Counted from the stretch's first letter, positions 9,996-19,486 are shown. The stretch: 64,000 nucleotides of DNA from Nonomuraea sp. NBC_00507 (GCF_036013525.1 NZ_CP107853.1:1-64000); one strand, 5' to 3'. The notes: generated by a model not told the origin, from the letters alone. A program made the numbers and translations.

Positions 9996-10388
9996 TCAGA
10001 TGAAGTCGCGGTGCTCCTCGACGCCGCAGTCCACCCTCTGGGTGTTCCTGATGGTGCGCAGGTTGTCCTTGCTCATCCAGCCGTGCGTCCCGGTGCCCTT
10101 GACGCGGACGTACACCCAGTGCTTGCCGTACTTGTTCCGCGTCCAGCAGTGGAAGTACAGAACCTGGCCCGCGTGGAGCTTGGTGACGTTCCCGCACGCG
10201 GCATACGGAGCGGTCTTGAGGTTGAACGACCCTCGCATGACGCCCCAGCCGTCGTCGACGTTGACCGGACTCGGGCCGCCGCACCCGGGCAGCGTGGCGG
10301 CCGACGCCGCGGCCGATCCGCTCAGCAAGGCCGCCCCCATGGCGCCCGCGATCGCCAGGGCCCCGAATGTCTTGACCATGTGCCCCAT
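9996..10388 (-). CDS. Small secreted SH3-like protein
   Basis: 130 residues from ATG 10388, with AGGGGGAA about six bases upstream. Residues 1-31 look like a signal peptide ending in an alanine-rich cleavage region (GSAAASAATLPGC). The mature part has four cysteines and a pattern typical of bacterial SH3-type domains in actinomycete secreted proteins: CGNVTKLHAGQVLYFHCW, then HWVYVRVKGTGTHGWMSKDNL. Such domains often bind cell-wall peptides or remain uncharacterised. It is followed by a strong hairpin and is apparently monocistronic. Function not known. Confidence 0.78.
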   Translation of the reverse strand: MGHMVKTFGALAIAGAMGAALLSGSAAASAATLPGCGGPSPVNVDDGWGVMRGSFNLKTAPYAACGNVTKLHAGQVLYFHCWTRNKYGKHWVYVRVKGTGTHGWMSKDNLRTIRNTQRVDCGVEEHRDFI

Positions 10389-10493
10389 GCCGTTCCCCCT
10401 TCACCTGAACCGATCGATGCCATGGACGATAGGAACTCATGCGTTGAGCTTGTGTTGAGGATTTGTTGAGCCCGCCAGACCCGTTCTCCGCAC

Positions 10494-10918
10494 GTGAGTG
10501 ATCTTCAGCGGAGGTCCCGTAGGTCGGCTTGTCGTGATCAACGCGGTCTCGGTAGCCCGCAGGAGATGCTGGAGCAGGTACCCTCCACGCCCCGGTCCCA
10601 GATCCGTACGAGCCTGGCTTCCGTAGCCGAGCGCCAGCCACTGCCGTCGTGGGGAGCGTCGTCGTCGCCGGCGTCGGTCCTGGGCCGCACCCGAGCCGCC
10701 GTGCTCCATGCCATCGCCGAGCATCCCGCCTGCTCCACGAAAGAACTCGCCGCGCACATCGGCATCGCCCCGGCCAGCGCGAGTGAACACACCACGCGTC
10801 TGCGCGAAGCCGGCCTGGTTCACACGGTGCGGAGCCGCAACATGGCACTCCACAGCCCACCGCCCTCGGCGCCGCTTTCCTCAATGCCCCGCGTGACATC
10901 CCGCCGGCCGAGGCCTGA
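10494..10918 (+). pseudogene. Decayed ArsR-family transcriptional regulator with a frameshift
   Basis: The frame contains the segment VLGRTRAAVLHAIAEHPACS followed by a winged-helix part, LAAHIGIAPASASEHTTRLR, typical of the C-terminal HTH of long ArsR-like regulators. After MALHS the expected family ending appears in another frame: PTALGAAFLNAPRD, then a stop at 10916-10918. One missing C near 10852 accounts for the break. Upstream sequence is also degenerate and lacks the family's N-terminal domain. It is best read as a broken remnant; the last 23 residues of the unshifted frame (to 10988) are unlikely to be native. Confidence 0.65.
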
Positions 10919-11005
10919 GGAGATCGCGCCGAGCAGCCAGGAGCGGACGCGGAACGTCGTCGTGTTCGCACCCGATCTGAAGCCGTGACGGCCCAGGCAT
11001 GCGAA

Positions 11006-11046
11006 ACGGCCCCCACCTTGCGGCGAAACCGCAGGTAGAGGGCCGT
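11006..11046 (-). terminator. Terminator of the icd operon
   Basis: A long imperfect stem (ACGGCCC pairing with GGGCCGT, and an inner ACCTTGCGG pairing with CCGCAGGT around a cgaaa loop) lies 7 bp beyond the icd stop codon. Confidence 0.75.
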
Positions 11047-11052
11047 ATTCGA

Positions 11053-12270
11053 CTAGGCGGACATCTTCTTCTTGAGGTTCTCGTCCAGCGCGGCCAGGAA
11101 GTCCTGGGTGGTGAGCCACTGGGCGTCGGCGCCGACCAGGAGCGCGAGGTCCTTGGTCATCTGGCCGCCCTCGACGGTCTCGATACAGACCTGCTCCAGC
11201 GTGTTGGCGAACTCGGTCACGGCGGGAGTGTTGTCGAGCTTGCCCCGGTGGGCCAGGCCACGGGTCCACGCGAAGATCGAGGCGATCGGGTTGGTGGAGG
11301 TGGGCTTGCCCTGCTGGTGCTGACGGAAGTGGCGGGTGACCGTGCCGTGCGCGGCCTCGGCCTCGACCGTCCTGCCGTCGGGGGTCATCAGCACCGAGGT
11401 CATCAGGCCGAGCGAGCCGAAGCCCTGGGCGACGGTGTCGGACTGCACGTCGCCGTCGTAGTTCTTGCACGCCCAGACGTAGCCGCCCTCCCACTTGAGC
11501 GCCGCGGCGACCATGTCGTCGATGAGGCGGTGCTCGTAGGTCAGGCCGGCCTTCTCGAACTCGTCCTTGAACTCGTTGTCGAAGACCTCGGCGAACAGGT
11601 CCTTGAAGCGGCCGTCGTACGCCTTGAGGATCGTGTTCTTCGTGGAGAGGTAGACCGGGTAGTTGCGGGCCAGGCCGTAGCGCATCGACGCGCGGGCGAA
11701 GTCGCGGATCGACTCGTCCAGGTTGTACATCGCCATCGCGACGCCGCCGCCGGGGAAGTCGTAGACGTCCAGCTCGATCGGCTCGGAGCCGTCCTTGGGG
11801 GTGAACGTCAGGGTCAGCGTGCCCTCGCCCGGGATCTTCAGGTCGGTGGCGCGGTATTGGTCGCCGAAGGCGTGACGGCCGACGACGATCGGCTTGGTCC
11901 AGCCCGGGACGAGCCGCGGCACGTTCGACATGATGATCGGCTCGCGGAAGATGACGCCGCCGAGGATGTTGCGGATGGTCCCGTTGGGGGACTTCCACAT
12001 CTTCTTGAGACCGAACTCCTCGACCCGCGCCTCGTCCGGGGTGATGGTGGCGCATTTCACACCGACGCCGTACTTCTTGATGGCGTTGGCGGCGTCGATG
12101 GTGACCTGGTCGTCCGTGGCGTCTCTGTGCTCGATGCCGAGGTCGTAGTACTTCAGGTCAACGTCGAGGTAGGGAAGGATCAGCTGGTCCTTGATGAATT
12201 GCCAGATGATCCGGGTCATCTCGTCGCCGTCAAGCTCGACGACCGGACCCTCCACCTTGATCTTGGGCAT
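11053..12270 (-). CDS. icd: Isocitrate dehydrogenase (NADP+), homodimeric type
   Basis: 405 residues, full length for the eukaryote-like homodimeric family. It converts isocitrate to 2-oxoglutarate with NADP+ and Mn/Mg in the TCA cycle. Visible signatures are the N-terminal [14 protein letters not shown], the substrate loop [13 protein letters not shown], the metal-binding region [18 protein letters not shown] and [13 protein letters not shown]. It is the last gene of an operon with citrate synthase and a DUF3017 protein, 53 bp downstream of the latter, and ends at a hairpin. Confidence 0.98.
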   Translation of the reverse strand: MPKIKVEGPVVELDGDEMTRIIWQFIKDQLILPYLDVDLKYYDLGIEHRDATDDQVTIDAANAIKKYGVGVKCATITPDEARVEEFGLKKMWKSPNGTIRNILGGVIFREPIIMSNVPRLVPGWTKPIVVGRHAFGDQYRATDLKIPGEGTLTLTFTPKDGSEPIELDVYDFPGGGVAMAMYNLDESIRDFARASMRYGLARNYPVYLSTKNTILKAYDGRFKDLFAEVFDNEFKDEFEKAGLTYEHRLIDDMVAAALKWEGGYVWACKNYDGDVQSDTVAQGFGSLGLMTSVLMTPDGRTVEAEAAHGTVTRHFRQHQQGKPTSTNPIASIFAWTRGLAHRGKLDNTPAVTEFANTLEQVCIETVEGGQMTKDLALLVGADAQWLTTQDFLAALDENLKKKMSA

Positions 12271-12323
12271 GCGAATGGTTCCCCTTCAATGAATCGATGC
12301 GTTGAGGCTATCGGACCGTCCGG

Positions 12324-12626
12324 TCAACGGGCGAAAAGGGACAGGATGAACGCCTTGAGCTCGTTGTTGTCCAGCAACAGCGAGGTCAGGACCAGTACGA
12401 AGCCGAACGCGGCCAGCGTGGTGACGTCGGTCGCCTTGCTGCGGACGGACAACTGGCCGCCGTAGCCGGCGAAACGCAGCGCGGCGGCGACCATGACGAC
12501 GGCGCCCAGCGCGAACCCGCCCCAGCGCGGGTCCATCAAAAAGATCGCGACCACGCCGACGGCCGCACCCGCCAGGATCAGCGGGTACGGTCCCCAGCTC
12601 TCGCGTTCAGTCCCCCGGTCGCTCAA
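12324..12626 (-). CDS. DUF3017 family small membrane protein
   Basis: 100 residues with three hydrophobic helices (starting around YPLILAGAAVGVVAIFLM, then FALGAVVMVAAALRFAG, then TLAAFGFVLVLTSLLL). The DUF3017 family is found in actinobacteria, commonly beside folD or central-metabolism genes; no function is established. Here it sits between citrate synthase, 7 bp upstream, and icd, so it is almost certainly co-transcribed with them. Confidence 0.85.
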   Translation of the reverse strand: MSDRGTERESWGPYPLILAGAAVGVVAIFLMDPRWGGFALGAVVMVAAALRFAGYGGQLSVRSKATDVTTLAAFGFVLVLTSLLLDNNELKAFILSLFAR

Positions 12627-12633
12627 CAGTCGC

Positions 12634-13755
12634 TCAACGCTCTTCTAGCGGCTTCCACTTCTGATCCGTCTCACCGATGTACTCGCTGTCGGGGCGGATC
12701 AGACGGTTGTCGGCGTGCTGCTCGATGACGTGAGCCGTCCAACCGGACATGCGGCTGATCGAGAAGACCGGCGTGAACAGGTCCGTCGGGATGCCGAGAT
12801 AGTGATACACGGAAGCAGCGTAGAAGTCGACGTTCGGGTAGAGGCCCTTCTCCTCGAAGACGACCTCCTCCATCTCCTTGGACATCCTGTAGTAGGTGTC
12901 ATCGCCCGTGGCCTCGGCCAGCTCCGCGGACATCCTGCGCAGGTGGGTGGCGCGCGGGTCCTCGGTCTTGTAGACGCGGTGGCCGAAGCCCATGATCTTC
13001 TCGTGTGCGGCGAGCTTATCGCGTACGGCCTGGGCCACCCCGTCCGCCGGGATCGACTCCAGTGTCTTCATGACCTGCTCGTTCGCGCCGCCGTGCAGGG
13101 GACCCTTCAGGGTGCCGATGGCGGCGACGATGGCGGAGTGCATGTCCGACAGGGTCGCGGCGCAGACGCGGGCGGCGAACGTGGAGGCGTTCATGGTGTG
13201 GTCGGCGTGCAGCACCAGGCACTCGTCGAAGATCTCGACCTCGCGCGGTGCGGGGGTGCGCCCGGTGACCTGCAGCAGGAAGTTCGCCGCGATGCTCAGG
13301 GACGGGTCAGCGTCGGGGATGCTGCCGCCGGTGCGGGCGGCGTGATAGCGGGCGACCAGCAGCGGCTGCTGCGCGACCAGCCGGGCGGCTTTGCGCAGGT
13401 TGGCCTCAGGGGCGATGGAGTCCTTGTCGGCGTCGTCCGCGCCGGACAGCGAGACCAGCGAGCGCAGCGCCTCCATGGGTTTCTGCTTCTCGGCGATCTC
13501 CGCGATGTTCGCGGACACCAGGGCGCCGAGCTCCCTTCCCCGGGCCAGCTCCGCACCGTAGGCGTCCAGCTCGGAGCGGGTGGGCAGCTTGCCACGTTGC
13601 AGCAGGTGTGCGGTCTCTTCGAACGTCGCGCGGCCGGCCAGGTCGTGGATGTCGTATCCACGGTAGAAGAGGCGACCGGCCTTTCCGTCAATGTCGCTCA
13701 GCGCTGTGGACGCGGCTACGACATCGGCCAGGCCTTTCGTGGGCTTGTCCGCCAT
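12634..13755 (-). CDS. Citrate synthase (type II-like, CitA family)
   Basis: 373 residues. Condenses oxaloacetate with acetyl-CoA (or a related acyl-CoA) at the entry of the TCA cycle. Catalytic positions are visible: histidine in GPLHGGANE, histidine in MGFGHRVYKTEDPRA and aspartate in NVDFYAAS. The end SRMSGWTAHVIEQ is typical of the short citrate/methylcitrate synthase group. First gene of the operon with DUF3017 and icd, divergent from an FHA gene. A 2-methylcitrate synthase activity cannot be excluded, but the icd linkage favours citrate synthase. Confidence 0.93.
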   Translation of the reverse strand: MADKPTKGLADVVAASTALSDIDGKAGRLFYRGYDIHDLAGRATFEETAHLLQRGKLPTRSELDAYGAELARGRELGALVSANIAEIAEKQKPMEALRSLVSLSGADDADKDSIAPEANLRKAARLVAQQPLLVARYHAARTGGSIPDADPSLSIAANFLLQVTGRTPAPREVEIFDECLVLHADHTMNASTFAARVCAATLSDMHSAIVAAIGTLKGPLHGGANEQVMKTLESIPADGVAQAVRDKLAAHEKIMGFGHRVYKTEDPRATHLRRMSAELAEATGDDTYYRMSKEMEEVVFEEKGLYPNVDFYAASVYHYLGIPTDLFTPVFSISRMSGWTAHVIEQHADNRLIRPDSEYIGETDQKWKPLEER

Positions 13756-13839
13756 GAGTGTTTCCTCCGCTTATCTTCGTCCGAAGTCTACCCGTGAGCA
13801 GGCAAAACCGTCCGCAAAGGTCCAGACCAATTTCACGTC

Positions 13840-13867
13840 GGATTCTCCTTTCGGCAAAGGAGATTCC
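13840..13867. promoter_or_regulatory. Hairpin in the citrate synthase/FHA divergent region
   Basis: A 12-pair stem with one T-T mismatch (GGATTCTCCTTT against AAAGGAGATTCC) closes on a cggc tetraloop. It lies between two divergent genes, so it is a leader structure or operator rather than an obvious terminator. Confidence 0.45.
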
Positions 13868-13936
13868 GCATCCCCTCGTTTGGGTAAGCCGGAGCTGTAG
13901 TAATAGTTACGGCGGGCTACCTGGGGAGGAACTGCC

Positions 13937-14584
13937 GTGGAGGGGCCGTTCATACGCATCGAGGACACTGGTGAAGTGATCCCGTTGCGCCCCGAGATCA
14001 CGACGATCGGGCGAGGCCGAGGTGTGGACATCCGGCTCACCGATCCCAGCGTCTCTCGACTCCATGCCGAGTTCGTCAGACGAGGACCCTACCTGTACGT
14101 CGTCGACCTGGGGCTGTCCAGGAACGGCACGCGGGTGAACGGCAGGCCGATCGCCCGGAGGGTCCTCGACGACGGCGACGTCGTCTCGTTCGGTGCGGCG
14201 CGGGGCCGCATCGGCGGAATCCCGCGTGAGGACTTCACCCCCGAAGTGGAGCTGCGCAGGGCCGCGGCGCCCGAGCTGACCAGGCGCGAGGTCGACGTGC
14301 TGACCTCACTCTGCAGGCCGGCGCTGTCGGATGAGGCGTTCGTCGCCCCGGCGACCGCACGCGAGATCGCCGACGACCTGGTCGTGACCGAGGCCGCGGT
14401 CAAGCAACACCTGCTGCGGCTCTACCAGAAGTTCAGGATTCCCGAGGGCACCAACCGGCGCACGCGGCTGGCCAACGAGGTCGTCGCGCTCGGCCTGGTG
14501 CGCCCGACCCCTGTGGTGCCGCCGCAGCGGTCATCGGGAGCCACGGCCGAACAGCCTTCGGCGGCTGGACGCAGGGCTTCATAG
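13937..14584 (+). CDS. FHA-domain protein with C-terminal winged-helix-like region
   Basis: 215 residues from GTG 13937; GGGGAGGAA ends about seven bases before it. Residues 10-95 are a forkhead-associated domain with the phosphothreonine-binding hallmarks GRGRGVDIRL, SVSRLHAEF and SRNGTRVNGRPI. Residues 110-190 contain ELTRREVDVLTSLC and a helix-turn-helix-like stretch (ATAREIADDLVVTEAAVKQH, then LLRLYQKFRI), resembling the LuxR-type HTH fold. Actinomycete FHA-HTH proteins are thought to couple Ser/Thr kinase signals to gene expression. It is divergent from the citrate synthase operon and could be regulated with it; that link is inference. Confidence 0.88.
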   Translation: MEGPFIRIEDTGEVIPLRPEITTIGRGRGVDIRLTDPSVSRLHAEFVRRGPYLYVVDLGLSRNGTRVNGRPIARRVLDDGDVVSFGAARGRIGGIPREDFTPEVELRRAAAPELTRREVDVLTSLCRPALSDEAFVAPATAREIADDLVVTEAAVKQHLLRLYQKFRIPEGTNRRTRLANEVVALGLVRPTPVVPPQRSSGATAEQPSAAGRRAS

Positions 14585-14777
14585 GGACCGGATCGCGACC
14601 GGGGCTTCGGCGAGGGGTTCCGGCAGCGTCGGAACCTGGACAACACCATGCTCATGAGAACGGCGGGCACCGCACGCCTCTCGGTGTGCGGCGACCCGCC
14701 GGGTTCAGTGACAGTCAGGGCACGGGCCGGCGACACGTGCGGGCGAAGCACGCTCACCACCGCGTTGCCGGCGCATT

Positions 14778-16310
14778 TCAGATGACCCGGAATCCGTTGC
14801 TGGGTTTGCTGGTCCGGTTGGCCCGGTCCACCGCCACCGCGTAGTAGTGGTCGCCGCTCTTGCCGTCCGGGTCGGTCCAGCGGATCTGCCGGTCCCCCGG
14901 CACGACGGCGACCAGGTTGCGGGCGTCGGCGAAGGCGACCGCGGACGCGTGCCGGTCGAAGCGGAAGATCGCGAACAGGAACGGCTCCTCCCTGCCCGTG
15001 GCCACCGCCCGCACCTCGACCCCGCCGTCGCGGCGCAGCGCGTACGCCACCACCGGCCGCCGCGGCGGCTCCCCGTTCGCCAGCCTGGGCAGCACGGGCG
15101 CGAGCGCGGGCCGCTGGTAGTGCTCGTTGACGGCGGTCGTGATGGAGCCGATCCTGTCGACCTTGACGTCGTTGGCGTTGTACCAGATGTCGCCGCTGAT
15201 CTCGGGGTGGTTCCTGTTGAGCGTCAGGTGGTTGGACAGCTCGGCGGGGTTCTTCCACTCCGGCGCGGGCTGGGCGGGGTCGCCCGCCTTGTACGCGGGC
15301 TGCCCGATCCACAGCAACGTGTTCGTGCCCTTCGCCACGTCCGACCACCACGGCACGAGCTTGGAGTAGTCGGCCGGCGGCTGCCCGATGTACCAGTAGA
15401 GCTGCGGCGCGATGTAGTCCAGCCAGCCCTTCTTCACCCAGCCGCGGGTGTCGGCGTGCAGGTTGTCGTACGACTGCCCGCCATTGGTGTCGGAGCCGAG
15501 CGGGTCGGTGGCCTTGTTGCGCCAGATGCCCGACGGGCTGATGCCCCAGGCGATGCTCGGCTTGCTCTCCAGGACCCGCTGCTGCATCTCCCGCACCATG
15601 AGGTCCACGTTGTCGCGCCGCCAGGCGGCCAGGTCGGGGAAGCCGGCGCCGTACTTCGCGAAGGCGGCGCTGTCGTCGAAGGCCGTGCTGTTGACCGGGT
15701 AGAAGTAGTCGTCGAAGTGCAGGCCGTCGATGTCGTAGCGGGTGACCGCGTCCATCATCGCGTCCTGGCAGAACCTTCGGACTTCCGGCATGCCCGGGTT
15801 GTAGTAGAGCTTGCCGCCGTACGGCACGATCCAATCCGGGTGCTTGCGTCCCGGGTGGTCGGGGTGCAGCTTGGCCGGGTCGGCCTGCATCGACACGCGG
15901 TACGGGTTGAACCAGGCGTGGAAGGCCAGGCCGCGCTTGTGCGTCTCCTCGACAGCGAACCCGAGCGGGTCGTAGCCGGGATCCTGGCCCTGCGTGCCGG
16001 TGAGATATTGGGACCACGGCTCGTACGGCGACGGCCAGAACGCGTCAGCCGTCGGCCTGATCTGCACGAACACCGAGTTGAGCTTGCGCTGCACGGCCAC
16101 GTCGAGCCAGGCGAGGTATTCGGCCTTCTGCTGGTCGGCGGTCAGCCCCGGCTTGGACGGCCAGTTGATGTTGACGACGGAAGCGATCCACATGCCGCGC
16201 ATCTGGCGCAGCGGCGGCACGTAGTCGGCCTGAGCGAAGGCAGGCAGCGGGACGGCGGAAGCGGCGGCGGCGAGGGCTAGGCCCTTTAAGAGAGTCCTTC
16301 TGCTCGGCAT
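14778..16310 (-). CDS. Secreted glycoside-hydrolase-like protein (GH10-like/DUF187, YngK type)
   Basis: 510 residues from ATG 16310; an upstream in-frame ATG at 16355 is possible. The N-terminus MPSRRTLLKG followed by a hydrophobic alanine-rich stretch and AFA is a twin-arginine-like export signal. The body begins with LRQMRGMWIASVVNINWPSK, then FVQIRPTADAFWPS, GLAFHAWFNPYRVS and DGLHFDDYFYP, the conserved TIM-barrel strands of the GHL10 family. These enzymes are proposed to act on cell-wall or surface glycans; true substrates are mostly unknown. A fibronectin-like C-terminal part ends at SKPSNGFRVI. It is divergent from a NagZ-like GH3 gene, which fits a role in wall glycan turnover. Confidence 0.88.
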   Translation of the reverse strand: MPSRRTLLKGLALAAAASAVPLPAFAQADYVPPLRQMRGMWIASVVNINWPSKPGLTADQQKAEYLAWLDVAVQRKLNSVFVQIRPTADAFWPSPYEPWSQYLTGTQGQDPGYDPLGFAVEETHKRGLAFHAWFNPYRVSMQADPAKLHPDHPGRKHPDWIVPYGGKLYYNPGMPEVRRFCQDAMMDAVTRYDIDGLHFDDYFYPVNSTAFDDSAAFAKYGAGFPDLAAWRRDNVDLMVREMQQRVLESKPSIAWGISPSGIWRNKATDPLGSDTNGGQSYDNLHADTRGWVKKGWLDYIAPQLYWYIGQPPADYSKLVPWWSDVAKGTNTLLWIGQPAYKAGDPAQPAPEWKNPAELSNHLTLNRNHPEISGDIWYNANDVKVDRIGSITTAVNEHYQRPALAPVLPRLANGEPPRRPVVAYALRRDGGVEVRAVATGREEPFLFAIFRFDRHASAVAFADARNLVAVVPGDRQIRWTDPDGKSGDHYYAVAVDRANRTSKPSNGFRVI

Positions 16311-16401
16311 GGGGGGATGGCCTCTCGGGGGATGTGGTTGTATCGAGGGCGACAATGACAGAAAATTACCTTCAGATCAATATCGATGAAGGAAAATGCC
16401 G

Positions 16402-17832
16402 ATGAGCCGTGACCTGTGCAGACTGGCGATGACGGTGCTGCATCCGGGGTTCGAGGGGACCTCAGCCCCCGACTGGCTGCGCCGTGCGCTGGGCGACGGT
16501 CTCGGCGGGGTCGTCCTGTTCGCCCGCAACGCCATCAACGCCCAGCTCGTAGGGCAGCTGCGGGCCGAGAACCCGGCCACCGTCGTCGCGATCGACGAGG
16601 AAGGCGGCACGGTCACCCGGCTCGAGGTCCTGTCCGGCAGTTCCTTTCCCGGCAACCGGGCGCTGGGCGTGGCCGACGACGTGGACCTCACCGAGCGGGT
16701 CGGCCGCCAGATCGGCAGGATGCTCGCCGAGGTCGGCATCACGCTGAACTACGCGCCTTCGGCCGATGTGAACGCGAACCCGGCCAACCCGGTGATCGGC
16801 GTGCGCTCGTTCGGCCCGGACCCCGGCCTCGTCGCCCGGCATACGGTCGCCTACGTCAACGGGGTGCAGCGCGCGGGCGTGGCCGCCTGCGCCAAGCACT
16901 TCCCCGGCCACGGCGACACCGTCGCCGATTCCCACCTGGCGCTGCCCACCGTGCACGCCTCGCGCGAGGTGCTCGCCGAGCGTGACCTTCCGCCGTTCCA
17001 GGCCGCGATCGGCGCCGGGGTGCAGAGCATCATGACCGGCCACCTGCTCGTCCCCGCGCTCGATCCGGCGCTGCCGGCGACGCTGAGCCACACCGTGCTG
17101 ACCGAGCTCCTCCGGGGCGAGCTCGGCTTCGACGGGATGGTCGTCACCGACGCGATCGAGATGCAGGCGGTGGCCGCCATGTTCGCGCCTGGCGAGATCG
17201 CGGTGCGGGCGCTGGCCGCCGGCGCCGACGCCATATGCGTGGGGCTGTGCACCGAGGAGAGCCTCCACGAGATCCGCGACGCGATCGTGGCGGCCGTGCG
17301 GGAAGGGAACCTGCCCGAGGAGCGGCTGGCCGAGGCGGCCGCGCGGGTGCTGGCGCTCTCGAGCTGGTACGCCGCCCAGGGCCCGCTCCGGGAGCAGGCC
17401 CGCGCCGACGTCGACCCCGGCGTCGGCCTGGAGGCGGCCAGGGCCGCGCTGACGACGACCGGAGCCGCCACACTCGAGCGCGGGCCGCTGGTCGTCGAGG
17501 TCAACACCCGCCACAGCCAGGCCGTAGATCCTGCCACACCGACCGGCGTCACGGCGGCGCTCACCCGGCTGCTGCCCGACACGGCCATGCTCCGGCTGGA
17601 GCCCGACGGCGAGCTGCCGGCCCTCGACGACCGGCCGGTCGTGCTGGTCGTGCACGACGCGGCCCGGCACGCCTGGGTACGCGATGTCGTGGCCAAGGCC
17701 GTGGCGGCGCGGCCCGACGTGATCGTGGTAGACACCGGCATCCCCGGCCCACCGGTCGGCGCCGCCCATATCGCCACCCACGGGATCTCACGCGTGTCCG
17801 CGCAGGCCGCGGCGGAATGGCTGACCCGATGA
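16402..17832 (+). CDS. Glycoside hydrolase family 3, NagZ-like beta-N-acetylhexosaminidase
   Basis: 476 residues from ATG 16402, eight bases after GAAGGA (ATG 16396 lies too close to that RBS). The GH3 barrel is clear: VVAIDEEGGTVTRL (substrate Asp/Glu loop), then NYAPSADVNANPANPVIGVR and the NagZ hallmark KHFPGHGDTVADSH carrying the His/Asp pair. The nucleophile region reads GMVVTDAIEMQAV. No signal peptide is seen, so it is probably cytoplasmic and cleaves N-acetylglucosamine from imported muropeptide or chitin fragments. A C-terminal GH3-C-like region of about 130 residues follows. Its stop overlaps the start of an RpiR-type regulator, which suggests control by amino-sugar phosphate. Confidence 0.92.
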   Translation: MSRDLCRLAMTVLHPGFEGTSAPDWLRRALGDGLGGVVLFARNAINAQLVGQLRAENPATVVAIDEEGGTVTRLEVLSGSSFPGNRALGVADDVDLTERVGRQIGRMLAEVGITLNYAPSADVNANPANPVIGVRSFGPDPGLVARHTVAYVNGVQRAGVAACAKHFPGHGDTVADSHLALPTVHASREVLAERDLPPFQAAIGAGVQSIMTGHLLVPALDPALPATLSHTVLTELLRGELGFDGMVVTDAIEMQAVAAMFAPGEIAVRALAAGADAICVGLCTEESLHEIRDAIVAAVREGNLPEERLAEAAARVLALSSWYAAQGPLREQARADVDPGVGLEAARAALTTTGAATLERGPLVVEVNTRHSQAVDPATPTGVTAALTRLLPDTAMLRLEPDGELPALDDRPVVLVVHDAARHAWVRDVVAKAVAARPDVIVVDTGIPGPPVGAAHIATHGISRVSAQAAAEWLTR

Positions 17833-18692
17833 GCGCCACCGAGCCGGCGAACCCCGTCGCCGCCGTACGCGCCGTGCTGCCGTCGCTCACGCCGGCGGCC
17901 CAGGCCATCGCCCGCATCATCCTGGATGACCCGGGAGTGGTCGTACGGAGCACGATCACCGAGTTCAGCGCGGTGTCCGGGACCAGCGAGGCCACGATCG
18001 TGCGGACGTCGCGGGCGCTCGGGTTCTCCGGCTACTCGCAGATGCGCTTCGCCCTGGCGGCAGCCGTGGCCCAGCAGCCCGAGCGGCTGGTGCCCGGGGA
18101 CCTCGCGCCGGACGATCCGCTGACGGACGTGATCGCCAAGGTGGCGCGGGCCGAGTCCGAGGCGCTGGCCGACACGGCCGCCCAGCTCGACCCCGACCAG
18201 CTGGGCGAGGTGGTGTCAGCGATCTCGGTGGCACGGCGGGTGGACGTCTACGGCGTGGCGGCGTCGGGGCTGGTCGCGGCCGACATGTCGCAGAAGTTGC
18301 TGCGGATCGGGCTGTCCAGCCATCCGTTCAGCGATGCCCATCTGGCGTTGACCAGTGCGGCTTTACTGAAGACAGGGGACGTGGCGGTGGCGATCAGCTG
18401 CAGCGGGGAGACCCCCGATGTGCTCGTCCCCGCCAGGACGGCGGCCGAGGCCGGGGCGCTGGTCGTGGGGATCACCAACAATCCGCGGTCGTCGCTGGCC
18501 GAGCTGTCCGACCACACGCTGGTGTCGGCCGGGAGGGAGACGGCGTTCCGGCCAGGGGCGCTGGCCAGCCGGATCAGCCAGTTGCTGATCGTGGACTGCA
18601 TCTTCGTGGGGTTGGCGCAGCGCACGTATGAGACGGCGGACGCCGCCATCCGGGCTACGCGGGACGCCACGGACCGCTACCGGAACCGGTGA
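17829..18692 (+). CDS. MurR/RpiR family transcriptional regulator with SIS domain
   Basis: 287 residues from ATG 17829, which overlaps the hydrolase stop as ATGA (an alternative ATG at 17817 adds four residues). The N-terminal HTH region reads ITEFSAVSGTSEATIVRTSR and continues LGFSGYSQMRF, the RpiR helix-turn-helix pattern. The C-terminal SIS domain includes VAISCSGETPDVL and VVGITNNPRSSL, the phosphosugar-binding strands. Relatives sense amino-sugar phosphates such as MurNAc-6P. Translational coupling to the NagZ-like enzyme makes control of muropeptide recycling the best guess. Confidence 0.93.
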   Translation: MSATEPANPVAAVRAVLPSLTPAAQAIARIILDDPGVVVRSTITEFSAVSGTSEATIVRTSRALGFSGYSQMRFALAAAVAQQPERLVPGDLAPDDPLTDVIAKVARAESEALADTAAQLDPDQLGEVVSAISVARRVDVYGVAASGLVAADMSQKLLRIGLSSHPFSDAHLALTSAALLKTGDVAVAISCSGETPDVLVPARTAAEAGALVVGITNNPRSSLAELSDHTLVSAGRETAFRPGALASRISQLLIVDCIFVGLAQRTYETADAAIRATRDATDRYRNR

Positions 18693-18715
18693 CCCCACGG
18701 CCGTCGCCGGGCGGG

Positions 18716-19486
18716 TCAGGCGCGGGCCACCGACAACGAGGTCAGGTCGGCCTCGATCTTGGCGGCCGTGGCCAGCAGCGGTGGGAGGAGTTGCCGTCTG
18801 GCCTGCTGCAACGTCGTGCGGCTGGCGTGCGTCGAGACGTTCACCGCGGCCACCGCGCGCCCCGAACGATCCCGGATCGGGGCGGCGATGGAGCGCAGCC
18901 CCTCCTCCAGTTCCTGGTCCACCATTGCCCACCCGCGGCCGCGCACCCGGTCGAGCTCGGCCCGCAGCGCCGCGGGCAGCACGATCGTGTGTGACGTGAG
19001 CCGGCGCAGCGACGCACGCTCCAGGTAGGCGTCCAGCTCGTCCGGCGGGAGCGCCGCGAGCAGCACCCGCCCCATCGACGTGCAGTAAGCCGGGAAGCGG
19101 GTGCCGATGTTGATGGTCACCCGCATGATCCGGGCCGTGGCCACCCTCGCCACGTAGACCACGTCATCACCGTCCAGCACCGCCACCGACGCCGACTCGT
19201 GCACCTCCGCGGCCAGCCGTTCCAGATGCGGGTCGGCCACCTCGGGCAGGGACAGGCTCGACAGGTACGCGTACCCGAGCTCCAGCACCCGCGGCGTGAG
19301 CACGAACAGCCGCCCATCGCTGCGCACGTAACCCAGGTCGGCCAGGGTGAGGAGGAAACGCCTGGCCGCCGCCCGGCTAAGCCCGGTCGCGCGGGCCACC
19401 TGGCTGAGCGTGAGCTCGGGCTCGGCGGCGCTGAACGCCCGGATCACCGCGAGCCCGCGGGCCAGCGACTGCACATGATCGACCAT
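18716..19486 (-). CDS. IclR family transcriptional regulator
   Basis: 256 residues from ATG 19486. The N-terminal winged helix (SLARGLAVIRAFSAAEPELT, then LSQVARATGLSRAAARRFL) and the effector-binding domain (FPAYCTSMGRVLLAALPPDE, then RGRGWAMVDQELEEGLRSIA) match the PcaR/PobR branch, whose ligands are often aromatic acids. It is divergent from the ABC transporter-decarboxylase-dehydrogenase cluster, with an inverted repeat between. It is therefore the likely substrate-responsive switch for that cluster; activator or repressor cannot be told. Confidence 0.94.
   Translation of the reverse strand: MVDHVQSLARGLAVIRAFSAAEPELTLSQVARATGLSRAAARRFLLTLADLGYVRSDGRLFVLTPRVLELGYAYLSSLSLPEVADPHLERLAAEVHESASVAVLDGDDVVYVARVATARIMRVTINIGTRFPAYCTSMGRVLLAALPPDELDAYLERASLRRLTSHTIVLPAALRAELDRVRGRGWAMVDQELEEGLRSIAAPIRDRSGRAVAAVNVSTHASRTTLQQARRQLLPPLLATAAKIEADLTSLSVARA

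Noticed and set aside
9168..10469. Long plus-strand frame across the TPR and SH3-like genes
   Set aside because: It is antisense to two supported genes and its translation is proline/arginine-rich shadow sequence.
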